The notes beneath the pieces are model-generated. The model was not told the origin of the DNA. It was given only the letters and a program-made list of their open reading frames with translations, and ran no database searches. DNA of 64,000 nucleotides from Methylobacterium sp. FF17 (GTDB lineage Bacteria; Pseudomonadota; Alphaproteobacteria; Rhizobiales; Beijerinckiaceae). Position numbers and translations under genes: made by a program. The stretch is taken from positions 1,178,001-1,242,000 of the forward strand of contig NZ_CP107532.1 in NCBI RefSeq assembly GCF_025813715.1. Reading direction: 5' to 3'. This document shows positions 26,679 to 35,374 of the stretch, in pieces; positions within the stretch are counted from its first letter, which is position 1; each line of letters opens with the position of its first letter.

Positions 26679-27523
26679 GCTGCGACCCCCCCGGTGCGAT
26701 CGCCCTGCGCGGCCTGACCTTGGGCTACGACCGCCATCCGGCCGTACACCACCTCGACGGGACGATTCCGCGCGGCGCCCTCCTCGCCCTGGTGGGCCCG
26801 AACGGCGCCGGCAAGTCGACGCTGCTCAAGGGGATCGTCGGCGAGATCCCCTGCCTGGAAGGACGCATCGAGCGCCCGGGCCTGGCCGACGGCATCGCCT
26901 ACCTGCCCCAGGCCGCCGAGATCGACCGGAGCTTCCCCCTGAGCGTCCTCGACCTCGTCGCCATGGGCCTCTGGCGCCGCCTCGGCCCCTGGCGCAGCGC
27001 CCGGCCCTACCGGCCCCTGCTCCTGGACGCCCTCGCCAAGGTCGGCCTCGGCGGCTTCGAGAACCGGCTGACCGGCACGCTCTCGGGCGGACAGTTCCAG
27101 CGCGCGCTGTTCGCCCGCCTCATCGTGCAGGACGCCCGCGTCCTCCTCCTCGACGAGCCCTTCACCGGCGTCGACGGGCGCACCACCGCCGACCTCCTGG
27201 CGCTGATCCACGCCTGGCACGGCCAGGGCCGGACCATCGTGGCGGCCCTCCACGACATGGCGCAGGTCCGCCGGCACTTCCCGCAGACCCTGCTCATCGC
27301 CCGCGAGCCGGTGGCCTGGGGCGCGACCGAACGGGTGCTCACGCCGCACAACCTCGCCCGCGCCCAGAGCCTGTCGGAGGCCTGGGACGAGGATGCGGCC
27401 GTCTGCGGGGGCCATGCATCGTCCGATGCGGCGCCGGGGCATGCCCACGCGCATCACGATCATGCCCACGCGCAGCATGATGCACCGTCCCATCCGGCCC
27501 GCGACCACGGACACGCCGCGTGA
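26675..27523 (+). CDS. aztA: Zinc ABC transporter ATP-binding protein, AztA/ZnuC type
   Basis: Hydrolyses ATP to drive zinc import. The 282-residue protein has LTLGYDRHPAVHHLDG at the start (typical of AztA), Walker A GPNGAGKST (about 48-56), signature LSGGQFQRALFAR, and Walker B VLLLDEPFTGVD. A histidine-rich C-terminal tail with HAHAHHDHAHAQHD may sense or buffer zinc. The ATG at 26675 overlaps the stop of the small membrane ORF. Its stop overlaps aztB. No periplasmic binding protein gene (AztC or ZnuA) is adjacent. Confidence 0.88.
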   Translation: MSCDPPGAIALRGLTLGYDRHPAVHHLDGTIPRGALLALVGPNGAGKSTLLKGIVGEIPCLEGRIERPGLADGIAYLPQAAEIDRSFPLSVLDLVAMGLWRRLGPWRSARPYRPLLLDALAKVGLGGFENRLTGTLSGGQFQRALFARLIVQDARVLLLDEPFTGVDGRTTADLLALIHAWHGQGRTIVAALHDMAQVRRHFPQTLLIAREPVAWGATERVLTPHNLARAQSLSEAWDEDAAVCGGHASSDAAPGHAHAHHDHAHAQHDAPSHPARDHGHAA

Positions 27524-28386
27524 TCGACCTCCTGTTCGGCCCCTTCATCGAGTTCGGCTTCATGCGCCGGGCCCTGGTCGGCTGCCTCGCGCTCTCGCTC
27601 TCGGCGCCCCCCGTCGGCGTCTTCCTGATGCTGCGGCGCATGAGCCTGATGAGCGACGCCATGAGCCACGCCATCCTGCCGGGCGCGGCGATCGGCTTCC
27701 TGGTGGCCGGACTCTCGCTGCCCGCGATGACCCTCGGGGGCCTCGCGGCCGGCCTCGCGGTGGCGCTGCTGGCCGGGCTCGTCACCCGCTCGACGATCAT
27801 CAAGGAGGACGCAAGTCTCGCTGCCTTCTACCTGATTTCCCTGGCGGGCGGGGTGCTGCTGGTGTCCCTGCGCGGGTCGCAGGTCGACCTCCTGCACATC
27901 CTGTTCGGCAGCGTGCTGGCCCTCGACGATCCGGCCCTGTGGCTGCTCGGCGGCATCGGCACCGTCACCCTGTTCGGGCTCGCCGCCCTCTACCGGCCCC
28001 TCGTGATGGAATGCGTCGACCCGCTCTTCCTGCGCACGGTGAGCCGCGCCGGCGGACCGGTCCACTACGCCTTCCTCGGCCTCGTGGTGATGAACCTGGT
28101 GGGCGGGTTCCAGGCGCTCGGCACCCTGCTCGCCGTAGGGCTGATGCTGCTGCCGGCCATCGCCGCCCGCTTCTGGGCGTCCGACCTCTCCGGCATGATC
28201 CCGGTCTCGATGGGCATCGCGATGCTGTCGAGCGTGATCGGGCTGAGCGTCTCGTACCGGGCCGACGTGCCGACCGGTCCGGCCATCGTGCTGGCCGCCG
28301 GCGGGCTCTACCTCGCCTCGATGCTGGTGGGCCGCCGCGGCGGCCTCGTCCACCGGCTGTTCCGCGCCCGCCACCTGGAAGCCTGA
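27520..28386 (+). CDS. aztB: Zinc ABC transporter permease, AztB/ZnuB type
   Basis: A 288-residue inner-membrane permease of the metal ABC-3 family with about eight helices. Characteristic segments are FMRRALVGCLALSLSAPPVG near the N-terminus, LRRMSLMSDAMSHAILPGAA and the VSLRGSQVDLLHILFGSVLA stretch. It overlaps aztA by four bases. A 17-bp direct duplication (GGAAGCCTGATCC at 28377 and 28394) spans its stop codon. Expected to be repressed by Zur when zinc is plentiful. Confidence 0.9.
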   Translation: MIDLLFGPFIEFGFMRRALVGCLALSLSAPPVGVFLMLRRMSLMSDAMSHAILPGAAIGFLVAGLSLPAMTLGGLAAGLAVALLAGLVTRSTIIKEDASLAAFYLISLAGGVLLVSLRGSQVDLLHILFGSVLALDDPALWLLGGIGTVTLFGLAALYRPLVMECVDPLFLRTVSRAGGPVHYAFLGLVVMNLVGGFQALGTLLAVGLMLLPAIAARFWASDLSGMIPVSMGIAMLSSVIGLSVSYRADVPTGPAIVLAAGGLYLASMLVGRRGGLVHRLFRARHLEA

Positions 28387-28431
28387 TCCTCCAGGAAGCC
28401 TGATCCCGCTCGGGAGCCTCCGGCGGGAATT

Positions 28432-29088
28432 CTACAGGTTGAACAGGCTCATGAGGCCGGAGATGATGGCGTAGACGAAGCCGGCGTTGAGGAGGACGCC
28501 GATCGCCCCGATGGCGAGGCCGCCCAGCACCACGACACCGTCACGCTCGACCAGACCGAGGCCGACGAGGCAGATCGCCAGCCCGAGGGGGATCTGCCCG
28601 ACGATCGGCGCAGCCACGATCAGGGCGAGCGACAGGGTCAGCAGCAGCAGGCCCACGCCCCGCATGCCGATCCCGGTCTCGAACAGGCTCATGCGCGGGC
28701 GCGACCAATGCTCGAGGCGACGCAGCAGGGGCACGGCGCGGCTGGCTGCGCGCTCGACATCCCGGCGGGCCACCGAGCGCCGCAGCAGCGCGCGCGGAAG
28801 CCAGGGCGAGGCCATGCCCGCCGTGATCTGGATCGCGACGAGCAGGAGCAGCAGGCCGCAGACCAGCGGAATCGGCGGCGGCATCGGCAGGCAGTTCGGC
28901 AATCCGAGGATCACGATGAGGAGCGCGAAGGCGCGATCCTTCAGGACGGCGACGATGTCACCGACTGTCAGGCGCTCTCCCTCCTGCTCGGCGAGCACGG
29001 TGAGAACCTCGGAAGTTCTGGCAGCAGGTGACAAGAAAGCTCGGCCATTGGCGACTGTCCTGAGGCGGGCTGTAGCCGAGTTGACCAC
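28432..29088 (-). CDS. exoD: ExoD-family exopolysaccharide synthesis membrane protein
   Basis: A 218-residue inner-membrane protein with about four helices. The ExoD signature runs from LTVGDIVAVLKDRAFALLIV through LGLPNCLPMPPPIPLVCGLL, and RPRMSLFETGIGMRGVG follows. In Rhizobium ExoD affects exopolysaccharide production and nodule invasion; the molecular role is unknown. It converges on aztB. Start uncertain: the frame opens with a weakly conserved stretch of about 20 residues. Confidence 0.85.
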   Translation of the reverse strand: MVNSATARLRTVANGRAFLSPAARTSEVLTVLAEQEGERLTVGDIVAVLKDRAFALLIVILGLPNCLPMPPPIPLVCGLLLLLVAIQITAGMASPWLPRALLRRSVARRDVERAASRAVPLLRRLEHWSRPRMSLFETGIGMRGVGLLLLTLSLALIVAAPIVGQIPLGLAICLVGLGLVERDGVVVLGGLAIGAIGVLLNAGFVYAIISGLMSLFNL

Positions 29089-29373
29089 TCAGGCCAAGCG
29101 GCGCGTCCGCGCGTGCAGCGTCTGAACCCGCTGCGATTCCCGTGGACGATCCCCGAGGCTGGCCACGATGGCCCATCACAGAGAACGATCTGAGGCTGCA
29201 CTCATATTTCCCCGACAATCCGTGAGGTTTGAATATTTGTGGAGATCGAGACACGGTCCTCGTTTATAGTTGATATATCCATAACTTAGCCTCGTTTCGA
29301 CCGATCCTTGGTTGCTTATCAAGCAAAAAACCCGGACAAAAAACCATCGCATCCGCATCGATTCGGATAGGCC

Positions 29374-30096
29374 ATGGTATCGATCGCGGCCTGGAGGTCC
29401 GGCCGGGCTTTCCGGATCGGCCTCCTCGCGGGCCTGACGAGCCTCCTCGCACCGGCCTCTCCCGGACTGGCCGGTGCGTCCTCGCCGGCCTCGCTCCTCC
29501 TATTCGGCAGCCTGGAGGCGAGCCCGTCCGTCTTCGTCACCACCGGTGCGAAGGTGGCACTGGACCGGATCGACCGGGAGGGCTTCGTCGCCCTCGGCAG
29601 CATCGGCGCCAGCCGGCGGCAGGAGGGTACGCTCAATCGCGAGATCGCGACCGGCGCCCTCGTCTTCGGCTATCAATGGTTCCAGGACTGGGGGGTCGTG
29701 TCCGCCTATGCGGGGCCGGAAGGCATGGCGGAGGCAGTGACGGGCTGCAGCTGTGCCCGCATCCTGCCGCCGCGGTTCGGACTGCGCCTTCACGGTGAGG
29801 TCTGGGCCCGGCCGAGCGACGAAACCCTCCTGACCGCCACCCTCATCCTCGGCTCAACGCGCGCCAGCGCCTGGGGTCGTCTCGCCTGGGGGTATCGGAT
29901 CGGGGGCGCCTATCTCGGGCCCGAAGCGGCGCTCTACCTCGACGGCACCGGCTACACGAAATGGAACCTCGGGCTGCACGCGACCGATTTCGCCCTCGGC
30001 CGATTCAGCCTGCGTGTCTCCGCCGGGCTGCAGCAAGCCAGCGCGCGGGAGGATACCAGCCCTTACGTCGGACTTACGCTCTGGACCCCCTGGTAG
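29374..30096 (+). CDS. bcsS: BcsS-like cellulose biosynthesis outer-membrane protein
   Basis: A 240-residue exported protein. An N-terminal signal region (residues about 10-34) ends near AGASS. The rest is beta-rich with alternating aromatic strands, for example LLFGSLEASPSVFVTTGAKVAL, GYQWFQDWGVVSAYAGPE and a final strand ending LTLWTPW, as in an outer-membrane barrel. This is the pattern of the BcsS family, found with cellulose synthase in Alphaproteobacteria. No bcs gene adjoins. Its last 23 bases overlap the end of the convergent photolyase gene. Confidence 0.7.
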   Translation: MVSIAAWRSGRAFRIGLLAGLTSLLAPASPGLAGASSPASLLLFGSLEASPSVFVTTGAKVALDRIDREGFVALGSIGASRRQEGTLNREIATGALVFGYQWFQDWGVVSAYAGPEGMAEAVTGCSCARILPPRFGLRLHGEVWARPSDETLLTATLILGSTRASAWGRLAWGYRIGGAYLGPEAALYLDGTGYTKWNLGLHATDFALGRFSLRVSAGLQQASAREDTSPYVGLTLWTPW

Positions 30097-31663
30097 GGGT
30101 ACGCGAACGGCGGGGTGGCGCCTGGAGTTCGAACGTGCCCTGGCGGGGGGCGACGGGGCGGCTCAGCCCATTCAGGAAATCTTCCGCCTGCGCCCGGATC
30201 TCCGCCCGCCGCGACCGCTCCATGCGTTCGAGAGTCCGGTAGGGCATCGCCAGGCGGGGGTTTCCCGAGAGCCGGTCGGCATGCGTGATCAGGAAATTCC
30301 AATAGAGATAGTTGAATGGGCAGGCCCCCGGACCGGTCTTCTTCGCGACGTCGTGGACGCAGGACCGGCAGTAATCCGACATCCGATTGATGTAGGCGCC
30401 CGAGGCCGCGTAGGGCTTCGAGCCCATCACGCCCCCGTCCGCCCAGAGCACCATGCCGTGGACGTTGGGCAACTCCACCCACTCGTAGGCGTCGGCGTAG
30501 ACGACGAGGTACCATTCCTCCACCTGAGCGGGGGCGATCCCGGCGAGCAGGGCGAAGTTGCCGGTCACCATCAGGCGCTGGATATGATGGGCATAGGCGT
30601 GGGTGCGGGTGTCGCCAATGCACTGCGCCAAGCAGTTCAGGTCGGTCTCGCCGGACCAGTAGAACCACGGCAGATCGCGGGTCGCCTCCAGCGCGTTCGA
30701 GGCCGCGTAGTCCGGCATACGCGCCCAGTAGAGCCCCCGCACGTATTCGCGCCAGCCCAGGATCTGGCGGATGAATCCCTCGACGCAGTGGAGCGGCGCC
30801 CTCCCCTCCCGGTAGGCGCGCTCCGCTGCCCGACACACCTCTTCAGGGGTGAGCAGCCCGGAATTGAGGGCCGGGGCGATCAGCGCGTGGTAGAGGAACG
30901 GAGCGCCCGCGCGCATGGCGTCCTGGTAGTCGCCGAAGCGGGGCAAGCCGACGGCAAGAAAGTGCTTGAAGGCATCGAGCGCCTCGGTGCGGGTCACCGG
31001 CCAGGCGAAGGCGTCCGTATCGCCGAAATGATCCGCGAACGTGGCCTCCACCAGGGCGATGACCTCCCGCGTGACGGCATCCGGCGGGAAGCCGATCCGC
31101 TCCGGCGGGACATGCCCCTTCGGCAGGGGCTTGCGGTTCTCGAGGTCGAAGTTCCACTGGCCGCCGGTCGGCTCCGCCCCATCCATGAGGAGGCCGGTGC
31201 GTCGGCGCATGCCGCGATAGAACGTCTCCATGCGCAGCGAGCGGCGGTCCCCGGCCCAGGCCGCGAAGTCGGCGCGTGGGCAGAGGAAACGGTTATCATC
31301 GCGGATCTCCACGGATACGGCGGCATCGGCGCGCCAATCCTGCATCATCGCCCAGACCCGCCATTCGCCGGGCTCGGTCACGACGACGCGGTCGGGCTCA
31401 TGACGCGCGATGGCCCGCATCAGCTCGCCGGTGAAGGTGCCGGTATTGCCGGGCGCATCGAGGCGGACGTAATCGACGGCGATGCCTTCCGCCTCCAGCT
31501 CGGCCGCGAAGTGGCGCATGGCGGAGAACAGGAAGGCGATCTTCTGCTTGTGATGCCGGACGTAGGTCGCCTCCGCCCGGACCTCGACCATCAGGACGAC
31601 GTCGTGCTCCGGGTCGAGGTCCGTGAGGCTGGCGATGCGGCAGGTGAGCTGGTCGCCGAGCAC
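30074..31663 (-). CDS. FeS-type (6-4) photolyase / cryptochrome-like protein
   Basis: Probable light-driven repair of (6-4) photoproducts, with FAD, a 4Fe-4S cluster and a lumazine antenna as in PhrB. The protein has 529 residues. The N-terminal Rossmann domain has LGDQLT and VRHHKQKIAFLFSAMRHFA; the FAD-binding helical domain has FIRQILGWREYVRGLYWARM, then HIQRLMVTGNFALLAGI and the Cys-bearing YCRSCVHDVAKKTGPGACPFN. Start uncertain: the GTG at 31663 cuts off in-frame codons reading RTLRF, which belong to the conserved first strand, so initiation may lie upstream at a rare codon near 31680-31690. Confidence 0.9.
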   Translation of the reverse strand: MLGDQLTCRIASLTDLDPEHDVVLMVEVRAEATYVRHHKQKIAFLFSAMRHFAAELEAEGIAVDYVRLDAPGNTGTFTGELMRAIARHEPDRVVVTEPGEWRVWAMMQDWRADAAVSVEIRDDNRFLCPRADFAAWAGDRRSLRMETFYRGMRRRTGLLMDGAEPTGGQWNFDLENRKPLPKGHVPPERIGFPPDAVTREVIALVEATFADHFGDTDAFAWPVTRTEALDAFKHFLAVGLPRFGDYQDAMRAGAPFLYHALIAPALNSGLLTPEEVCRAAERAYREGRAPLHCVEGFIRQILGWREYVRGLYWARMPDYAASNALEATRDLPWFYWSGETDLNCLAQCIGDTRTHAYAHHIQRLMVTGNFALLAGIAPAQVEEWYLVVYADAYEWVELPNVHGMVLWADGGVMGSKPYAASGAYINRMSDYCRSCVHDVAKKTGPGACPFNYLYWNFLITHADRLSGNPRLAMPYRTLERMERSRRAEIRAQAEDFLNGLSRPVAPRQGTFELQAPPRRSRTPTRGSRA

Positions 31664-31686
31664 GAAGCGAAGGGTGCGGATGGGGG

Positions 31687-32421
31687 TCAGCCCTTGGTGC
31701 GCAGGGCCGAGCGGCCGCCGTCGACCCCGATGATCTGTCCGGTGATCCAGCCGGCCTCGTCCGAGACGAGGAATGCGGCCAGATTTGCGATGTCCTCCGG
31801 CGTTCCAAGGCGTTGAAGTGCGTGCATCGCCGCGATTCCAGAGGCGAGCGTCTCGCTCGCGGTGAGCGCGGCGGCCAGGGGCGTCCGGGTCAGAGAGGGC
31901 GCCACCACGTTCACGCGGACCTGCGGGCTGAGTTCAGCCGCGAGCGAGAGGGCAAGCCCCTCCACGGCGCCCTTGGCCATGGCGACGGAGGCGTGATGGG
32001 CGAAGCCCTGCGCCACAGCCACGGTGGAGAACAGGACGATCCCGGCGCCCGCCTCACCCGCGCCGGCCTTGAGGGGCCGCGCCGCCGCCTGGATCGCCAG
32101 GAACGCGCCGAGCGCATTGATGCGGAAATCGGTCTCGGCATCCGCGACCGTGAGCTTGGCCAGCGGACGCAGGTTGATGGTGCCCACCGCGTAGACGAGG
32201 CCGCCGATCGTCTCGCCTGCCTCGGCGGTCACGCGCGAGAAGAAATCGGGATCGCAGACGTTGCCGGCCGTGAACGTGGTCTCACCGAGGTCGGATGCCA
32301 GCGACCGGAGGCGTCCCTCGTCACGCGCCGCAAGGTGCAGAGCGTATCCACGCCGCCGCAACGCCCGCGCCGTCGCCGCACCGATCCCGCCGGTTCCCCC
32401 GTAGACGATGACCCGCTTCAT
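31687..32421 (-). CDS. SDR-family protein lacking the catalytic tyrosine
   Basis: A 244-residue Rossmann protein with the cofactor loop GGTGGIGAA near residues 8-16 and the C-terminal GQIIGVDGGRSAL of classical SDRs. The active-site tyrosine of Y-x-x-x-K is replaced: the segment reads HASVAMAKGAVEG, so valine stands four residues before the lysine. Serine is present in LFSTVA. It may not be an oxidoreductase. The start at 32421 is preceded by GGGAG. It lies directly upstream of the photolyase gene on the same strand and is probably cotranscribed. Confidence 0.85.
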   Translation of the reverse strand: MKRVIVYGGTGGIGAATARALRRRGYALHLAARDEGRLRSLASDLGETTFTAGNVCDPDFFSRVTAEAGETIGGLVYAVGTINLRPLAKLTVADAETDFRINALGAFLAIQAAARPLKAGAGEAGAGIVLFSTVAVAQGFAHHASVAMAKGAVEGLALSLAAELSPQVRVNVVAPSLTRTPLAAALTASETLASGIAAMHALQRLGTPEDIANLAAFLVSDEAGWITGQIIGVDGGRSALRTKG

Positions 32422-32533
32422 GCCCGCTCCCAATCCGCTCGCGATCGACTAAGTAAGGCGCGAGCCGCAGGCGGGGACCCGTCATGGCGCGGGTTCGGTC
32501 GAGCCCTGGGGTCGCAGGCTGGTCAGGAGCGTG

Positions 32534-33400
32534 ATGAAGTTCGCCTTTGCGGGTATCGACTTCCTCGGCGGCGTGTTCGACGCTCTGATCGGGGCGGGTT
32601 GGACACCGATCAAGCTGTTCACCCGGCCCTGCGACGGCCTCTACGATCACAACGAGTCCGTCGTCGCGCGGGCGCGTTCGCACCGCATCCCCATGCAGAT
32701 CTCGCGCCTGAAGGCACCGGACCTCGCGGCCCTGGCCGAGGCGCACGGTACCGATTGGGCCCTCGTCGTGGCGGGCTATCCCTGGCTCGTGAGAGGCTGG
32801 GCCGGGAAGGCCGCCTACGGGCTCAACTTCCACCCGTCCCCGCTGCCGGTCGGCCGCGGGCCCTATCCGCTGTTCAAGGCGATCAGCGACGGGCAGGCCG
32901 AATGGGGCGTGACCGCCCATGTCCTAGCCGAGGAGGGTTTCGACACCGGTGACATCCTTGTCCAGGAGCGGTTCGCGCTCTCGCCCCTCGAAACGCACGA
33001 GACCCTGCTCGCCAAGTGCCAGATCGCCGCCCATCGCATCGCCTCCGGCCCGGTCGCGCGCACGCTGCCGGCCCTGTGGAAGGCGGCCGCGCCGCAGGGT
33101 ACCGGCTCCTACTGGCCCCGCGTGACGGATGCGGACCGCACGCTGGATTTCCGGACCGAGGTCGAGGCCATCCTGCGCCGGGTGCGGGCCTTCGGCTCTA
33201 TCGAGACGTTGGCAAGGGTCGGCGAGACCCGTGTCTTCGTCGCGCAGGCCGAGGGATGGCGCGAAGCGCACCGCCATACACCGGGCGCCGTCGTGCACCG
33301 GTACCGCCGCCATATCGTCATCGCGGCCCGCGACGGCTACATCCAGCTCAACCGGTGGAGCCCGGTGCCGGCGACGGAAGTAGAGCATCTCGGGCGATAG
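32534..33400 (+). CDS. Formyltransferase-family protein (Fmt-like)
   Basis: A 288-residue cytoplasmic protein. The N-terminal formyl-transfer domain shows MKFAFAGIDFLGGVF, the catalytic pattern LNFHPSPLPVGRGPYPLFKA and FDTGDILVQ, and a C-terminal OB-like part. AGGAG four bases before ATG 32534 supports this start over the GTG three bases earlier. It differs from canonical methionyl-tRNA formyltransferase near the start, and no def gene adjoins, so the substrate is unknown. Divergent from the SDR-photolyase pair. Confidence 0.8.
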   Translation: MKFAFAGIDFLGGVFDALIGAGWTPIKLFTRPCDGLYDHNESVVARARSHRIPMQISRLKAPDLAALAEAHGTDWALVVAGYPWLVRGWAGKAAYGLNFHPSPLPVGRGPYPLFKAISDGQAEWGVTAHVLAEEGFDTGDILVQERFALSPLETHETLLAKCQIAAHRIASGPVARTLPALWKAAAPQGTGSYWPRVTDADRTLDFRTEVEAILRRVRAFGSIETLARVGETRVFVAQAEGWREAHRHTPGAVVHRYRRHIVIAARDGYIQLNRWSPVPATEVEHLGR

Positions 33401-33591
33401 GCGCTGAGGTCCCGTGAGCAACGTCGTGGCGTTTGCGGACGATCACTTTCGAACGGCGGGCTCTGACCGCTGTCAGGAGTGACGGCAACGCGTCATCATC
33501 CTGAGCCTCCTCCGGGCTGGACGCGACTTCGTACGCGACGATGTTTCCGGCTGAGGCCGGTCAGGTTCACCGGGTTTGGAACACCATCGTC

Positions 33592-33765
33592 ATGGCGCGG
33601 ATGCGTAAGAAGGCCGACCTGCCGACAAAGACCTGCGTCCAGTGCGGCAAACCGTTCGCGTGGCGCAAGAAGTGGGAACGCGTCTGGGACGAGGTGCGCT
33701 ATTGCTCCGATCGGTGCCGGGCGGAATCCAAGCGCGGCGCACCGGACGCCACGCGGCGGGATTGA
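33592..33765 (+). CDS. DUF2256 zinc-ribbon-like small protein
   Basis: A 57-residue basic protein: [20 protein letters not shown] followed by YCSDRCR. Two CxxC-type pairs suggest a zinc ribbon. This is the DUF2256 family, often encoded next to cryptochrome/photolyase genes; the FeS-type photolyase here lies about 2 kb away. Function unknown. The ATG at 33592 matches the family start. Only three bases separate it from the convergent mocA. Confidence 0.85.
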   Translation: MARMRKKADLPTKTCVQCGKPFAWRKKWERVWDEVRYCSDRCRAESKRGAPDATRRD

Positions 33766-33768
33766 GCC

Positions 33769-34356
33769 TCAGGCCAGTGCGGCAAGGCCAGCGGGCGTGT
33801 CGACGTCCTGCGTGACGGCGGCATCCATCGCGAGTTCGAGTACGTCGCTGCGTTCGGCGAGGAGGCGTCCGGCGCCTTGGTCCCCCTGAAGCGCGGCAAG
33901 GGCAGAGGCGAGCAGGCGCCGGTTGAGGAGAACGGGATTGCCGCGCTGACCGGCATGGACCGGAACCACCGCCGACGGGGCCGGGTCCGCCCGCCGAAAC
34001 GCGTCGGCGAGTTGGTTTAGGTGGTAAGGCGTGATGCGCGGCATGTCGCCCAGGAGGACGAGGACAGCGTCCACCCGGTCCGGCAGGGCCGCGAGCCCGA
34101 CCTGCAGGGAGGTCGAGAGCCCGTCGCCGTGAGCCGGGTTGGTGACCCGAGCGAGATCCAGACCGTCGAGGGCGGGCCCGACCACGTCGGCATGGGCACC
34201 GAGCACGGCCACCACCGGCCCGAGCCCGGAGTCGAAGGCGGCCTCCGCCGCGTGGCGCACGAGGGGCTTGCCCCGCCAGGACTGGAGCAGCTTCGGGCTT
34301 GCGCCGAACCGGGTCCCACGTCCGGCCGCGAGGACGACAATGCCGATGTCAGGCAT
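33769..34356 (-). CDS. mocA: MocA-like molybdenum cofactor nucleotidyltransferase
   Basis: Transfers CMP (or GMP) from CTP/GTP to molybdopterin for xanthine-dehydrogenase-type enzymes. The 195-residue protein begins IGIVVLAAGRGTRFGASPKLL, the nucleotide-binding signature of the MobA/MocA group, and has VLVLLGDMPRIT and GQRGNPVLL. The ATG at 34356 overlaps the upstream gene's stop by eight bases. It is last in an XdhC-related operon, which favours MocA. Confidence 0.85.
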   Translation of the reverse strand: MPDIGIVVLAAGRGTRFGASPKLLQSWRGKPLVRHAAEAAFDSGLGPVVAVLGAHADVVGPALDGLDLARVTNPAHGDGLSTSLQVGLAALPDRVDAVLVLLGDMPRITPYHLNQLADAFRRADPAPSAVVPVHAGQRGNPVLLNRRLLASALAALQGDQGAGRLLAERSDVLELAMDAAVTQDVDTPAGLAALA

Positions 34357-35374
34357 CGTCGTCGGCCGTATCGCCGCCGGAGCGCGGCTGAGGGCGCGAG
34401 ACGATCTCCATGAGGAGGCCACCGACACCGAGCGCAACAATGTCGGCCCGGGTGACCGCGAGCCCCGCGAGCAGCCGGTGCAGCACCCAGTCGAAGCCGT
34501 TCTCCTTGGGCGAGCGGGCGCAGCCCGGCGCGCCGATGACCGGTACCCCGGCCACCGCGCCCACGAGCAGCAGGTTGCCCGGGTCGACCGGCATGCCAAG
34601 GTGCTCCACGTGGCCGCCCGCCGCCTCAATCCCAACGGGGATCACGTCGCGTCGGTCGGCGATGGCCGAGGCGCCGAACACCACCACGAGGTCCGCGCGA
34701 TCCGCCTCCACCGAGGCACGGATCGCCGCCGCCACGTCCTCGGCGCGATGAGCCACGCGCGCATCGGTGACGAGGTCCGCCCCCGTCGGGGCGAGGCGAC
34801 GGCGCAGGTTGGCCAGGGTCTTGTCGATGGTCGCAGGCTTCAAGCCGGACAGGAGCGTCGAGACCACGCCGACCCGCTGCAGGCGGTAGGGTGCCACACT
34901 GAGCGACGCCGCGGGCGCGGCGCGGCAGGCCCGCTCCAGGGCCTCGCCCGGGACCGCATAGGGGATGATCTTGACGGTGGCGACCATCTCGCCGGTCACC
35001 ACGGGCTTGTAGGCGGGAAGCGTAGCCACCGTGATCGCCTCGTCGACGCCGTTCACGGCGTCGATCGCTGTCCGGTCGACCTGCAGGAGGCCGGCGCGCG
35101 CCGCGTGGAGATTGCACCGGCCCGTGAAGGGCGGCGCGCGATGCAGGTGGGAGCCGGCGAGGTGCGCGGCGAGGCCCTCGGCCGCCGCATCCTCGGTGAC
35201 GTCGCCGGGTTCGAGCGTGACGGCGACGAGTTCGGACAGACCCGCCGCATCGAGGCGCAGGGCATCCGCGTGAGGGATGGCTTGGCCCTTCCTCAGAACG
35301 ACGTCGTGTGCCCGCACCGTATGGGCGGCGATCAGGCCGGCGGCCTCCCGGGTCGGCACGGCACCGAACTTCAA
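34349..35374 (-). CDS. MoeA/CinA-like molybdopterin-binding protein
   Basis: A 341-residue protein with a SAF-like N-terminal part (MKFGAVPTREAAGLIAAHTV, VLRKGQAIPHADALRL) and a MoCF-biosynthesis fold (VVSTLLSGLKPATIDKTLAN, DLVVVFGASAIADRRDVIP, GAPGCARSPKENGFDWVLHR). Such proteins sit between xdhC and mocA in cox/xdh-type operons and probably handle molybdopterin. The start is TTG 35374, overlapping the TGA of the gene upstream; open frame beyond it only covers that gene. Exact reaction unknown. Confidence 0.8.
   Translation of the reverse strand: MKFGAVPTREAAGLIAAHTVRAHDVVLRKGQAIPHADALRLDAAGLSELVAVTLEPGDVTEDAAAEGLAAHLAGSHLHRAPPFTGRCNLHAARAGLLQVDRTAIDAVNGVDEAITVATLPAYKPVVTGEMVATVKIIPYAVPGEALERACRAAPAASLSVAPYRLQRVGVVSTLLSGLKPATIDKTLANLRRRLAPTGADLVTDARVAHRAEDVAAAIRASVEADRADLVVVFGASAIADRRDVIPVGIEAAGGHVEHLGMPVDPGNLLLVGAVAGVPVIGAPGCARSPKENGFDWVLHRLLAGLAVTRADIVALGVGGLLMEIVSRPQPRSGGDTADDDA

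Noticed and set aside
29312..29326. Terminator-like hairpin TTGCTT-ATC-AAGCAA before bcsS
   Set aside because: Only six weak pairs; the run after it is A-rich on the plus strand, and no gene ends there.
30014..31816. 600-codon plus-strand frame
   Set aside because: Antisense shadow of the photolyase gene.
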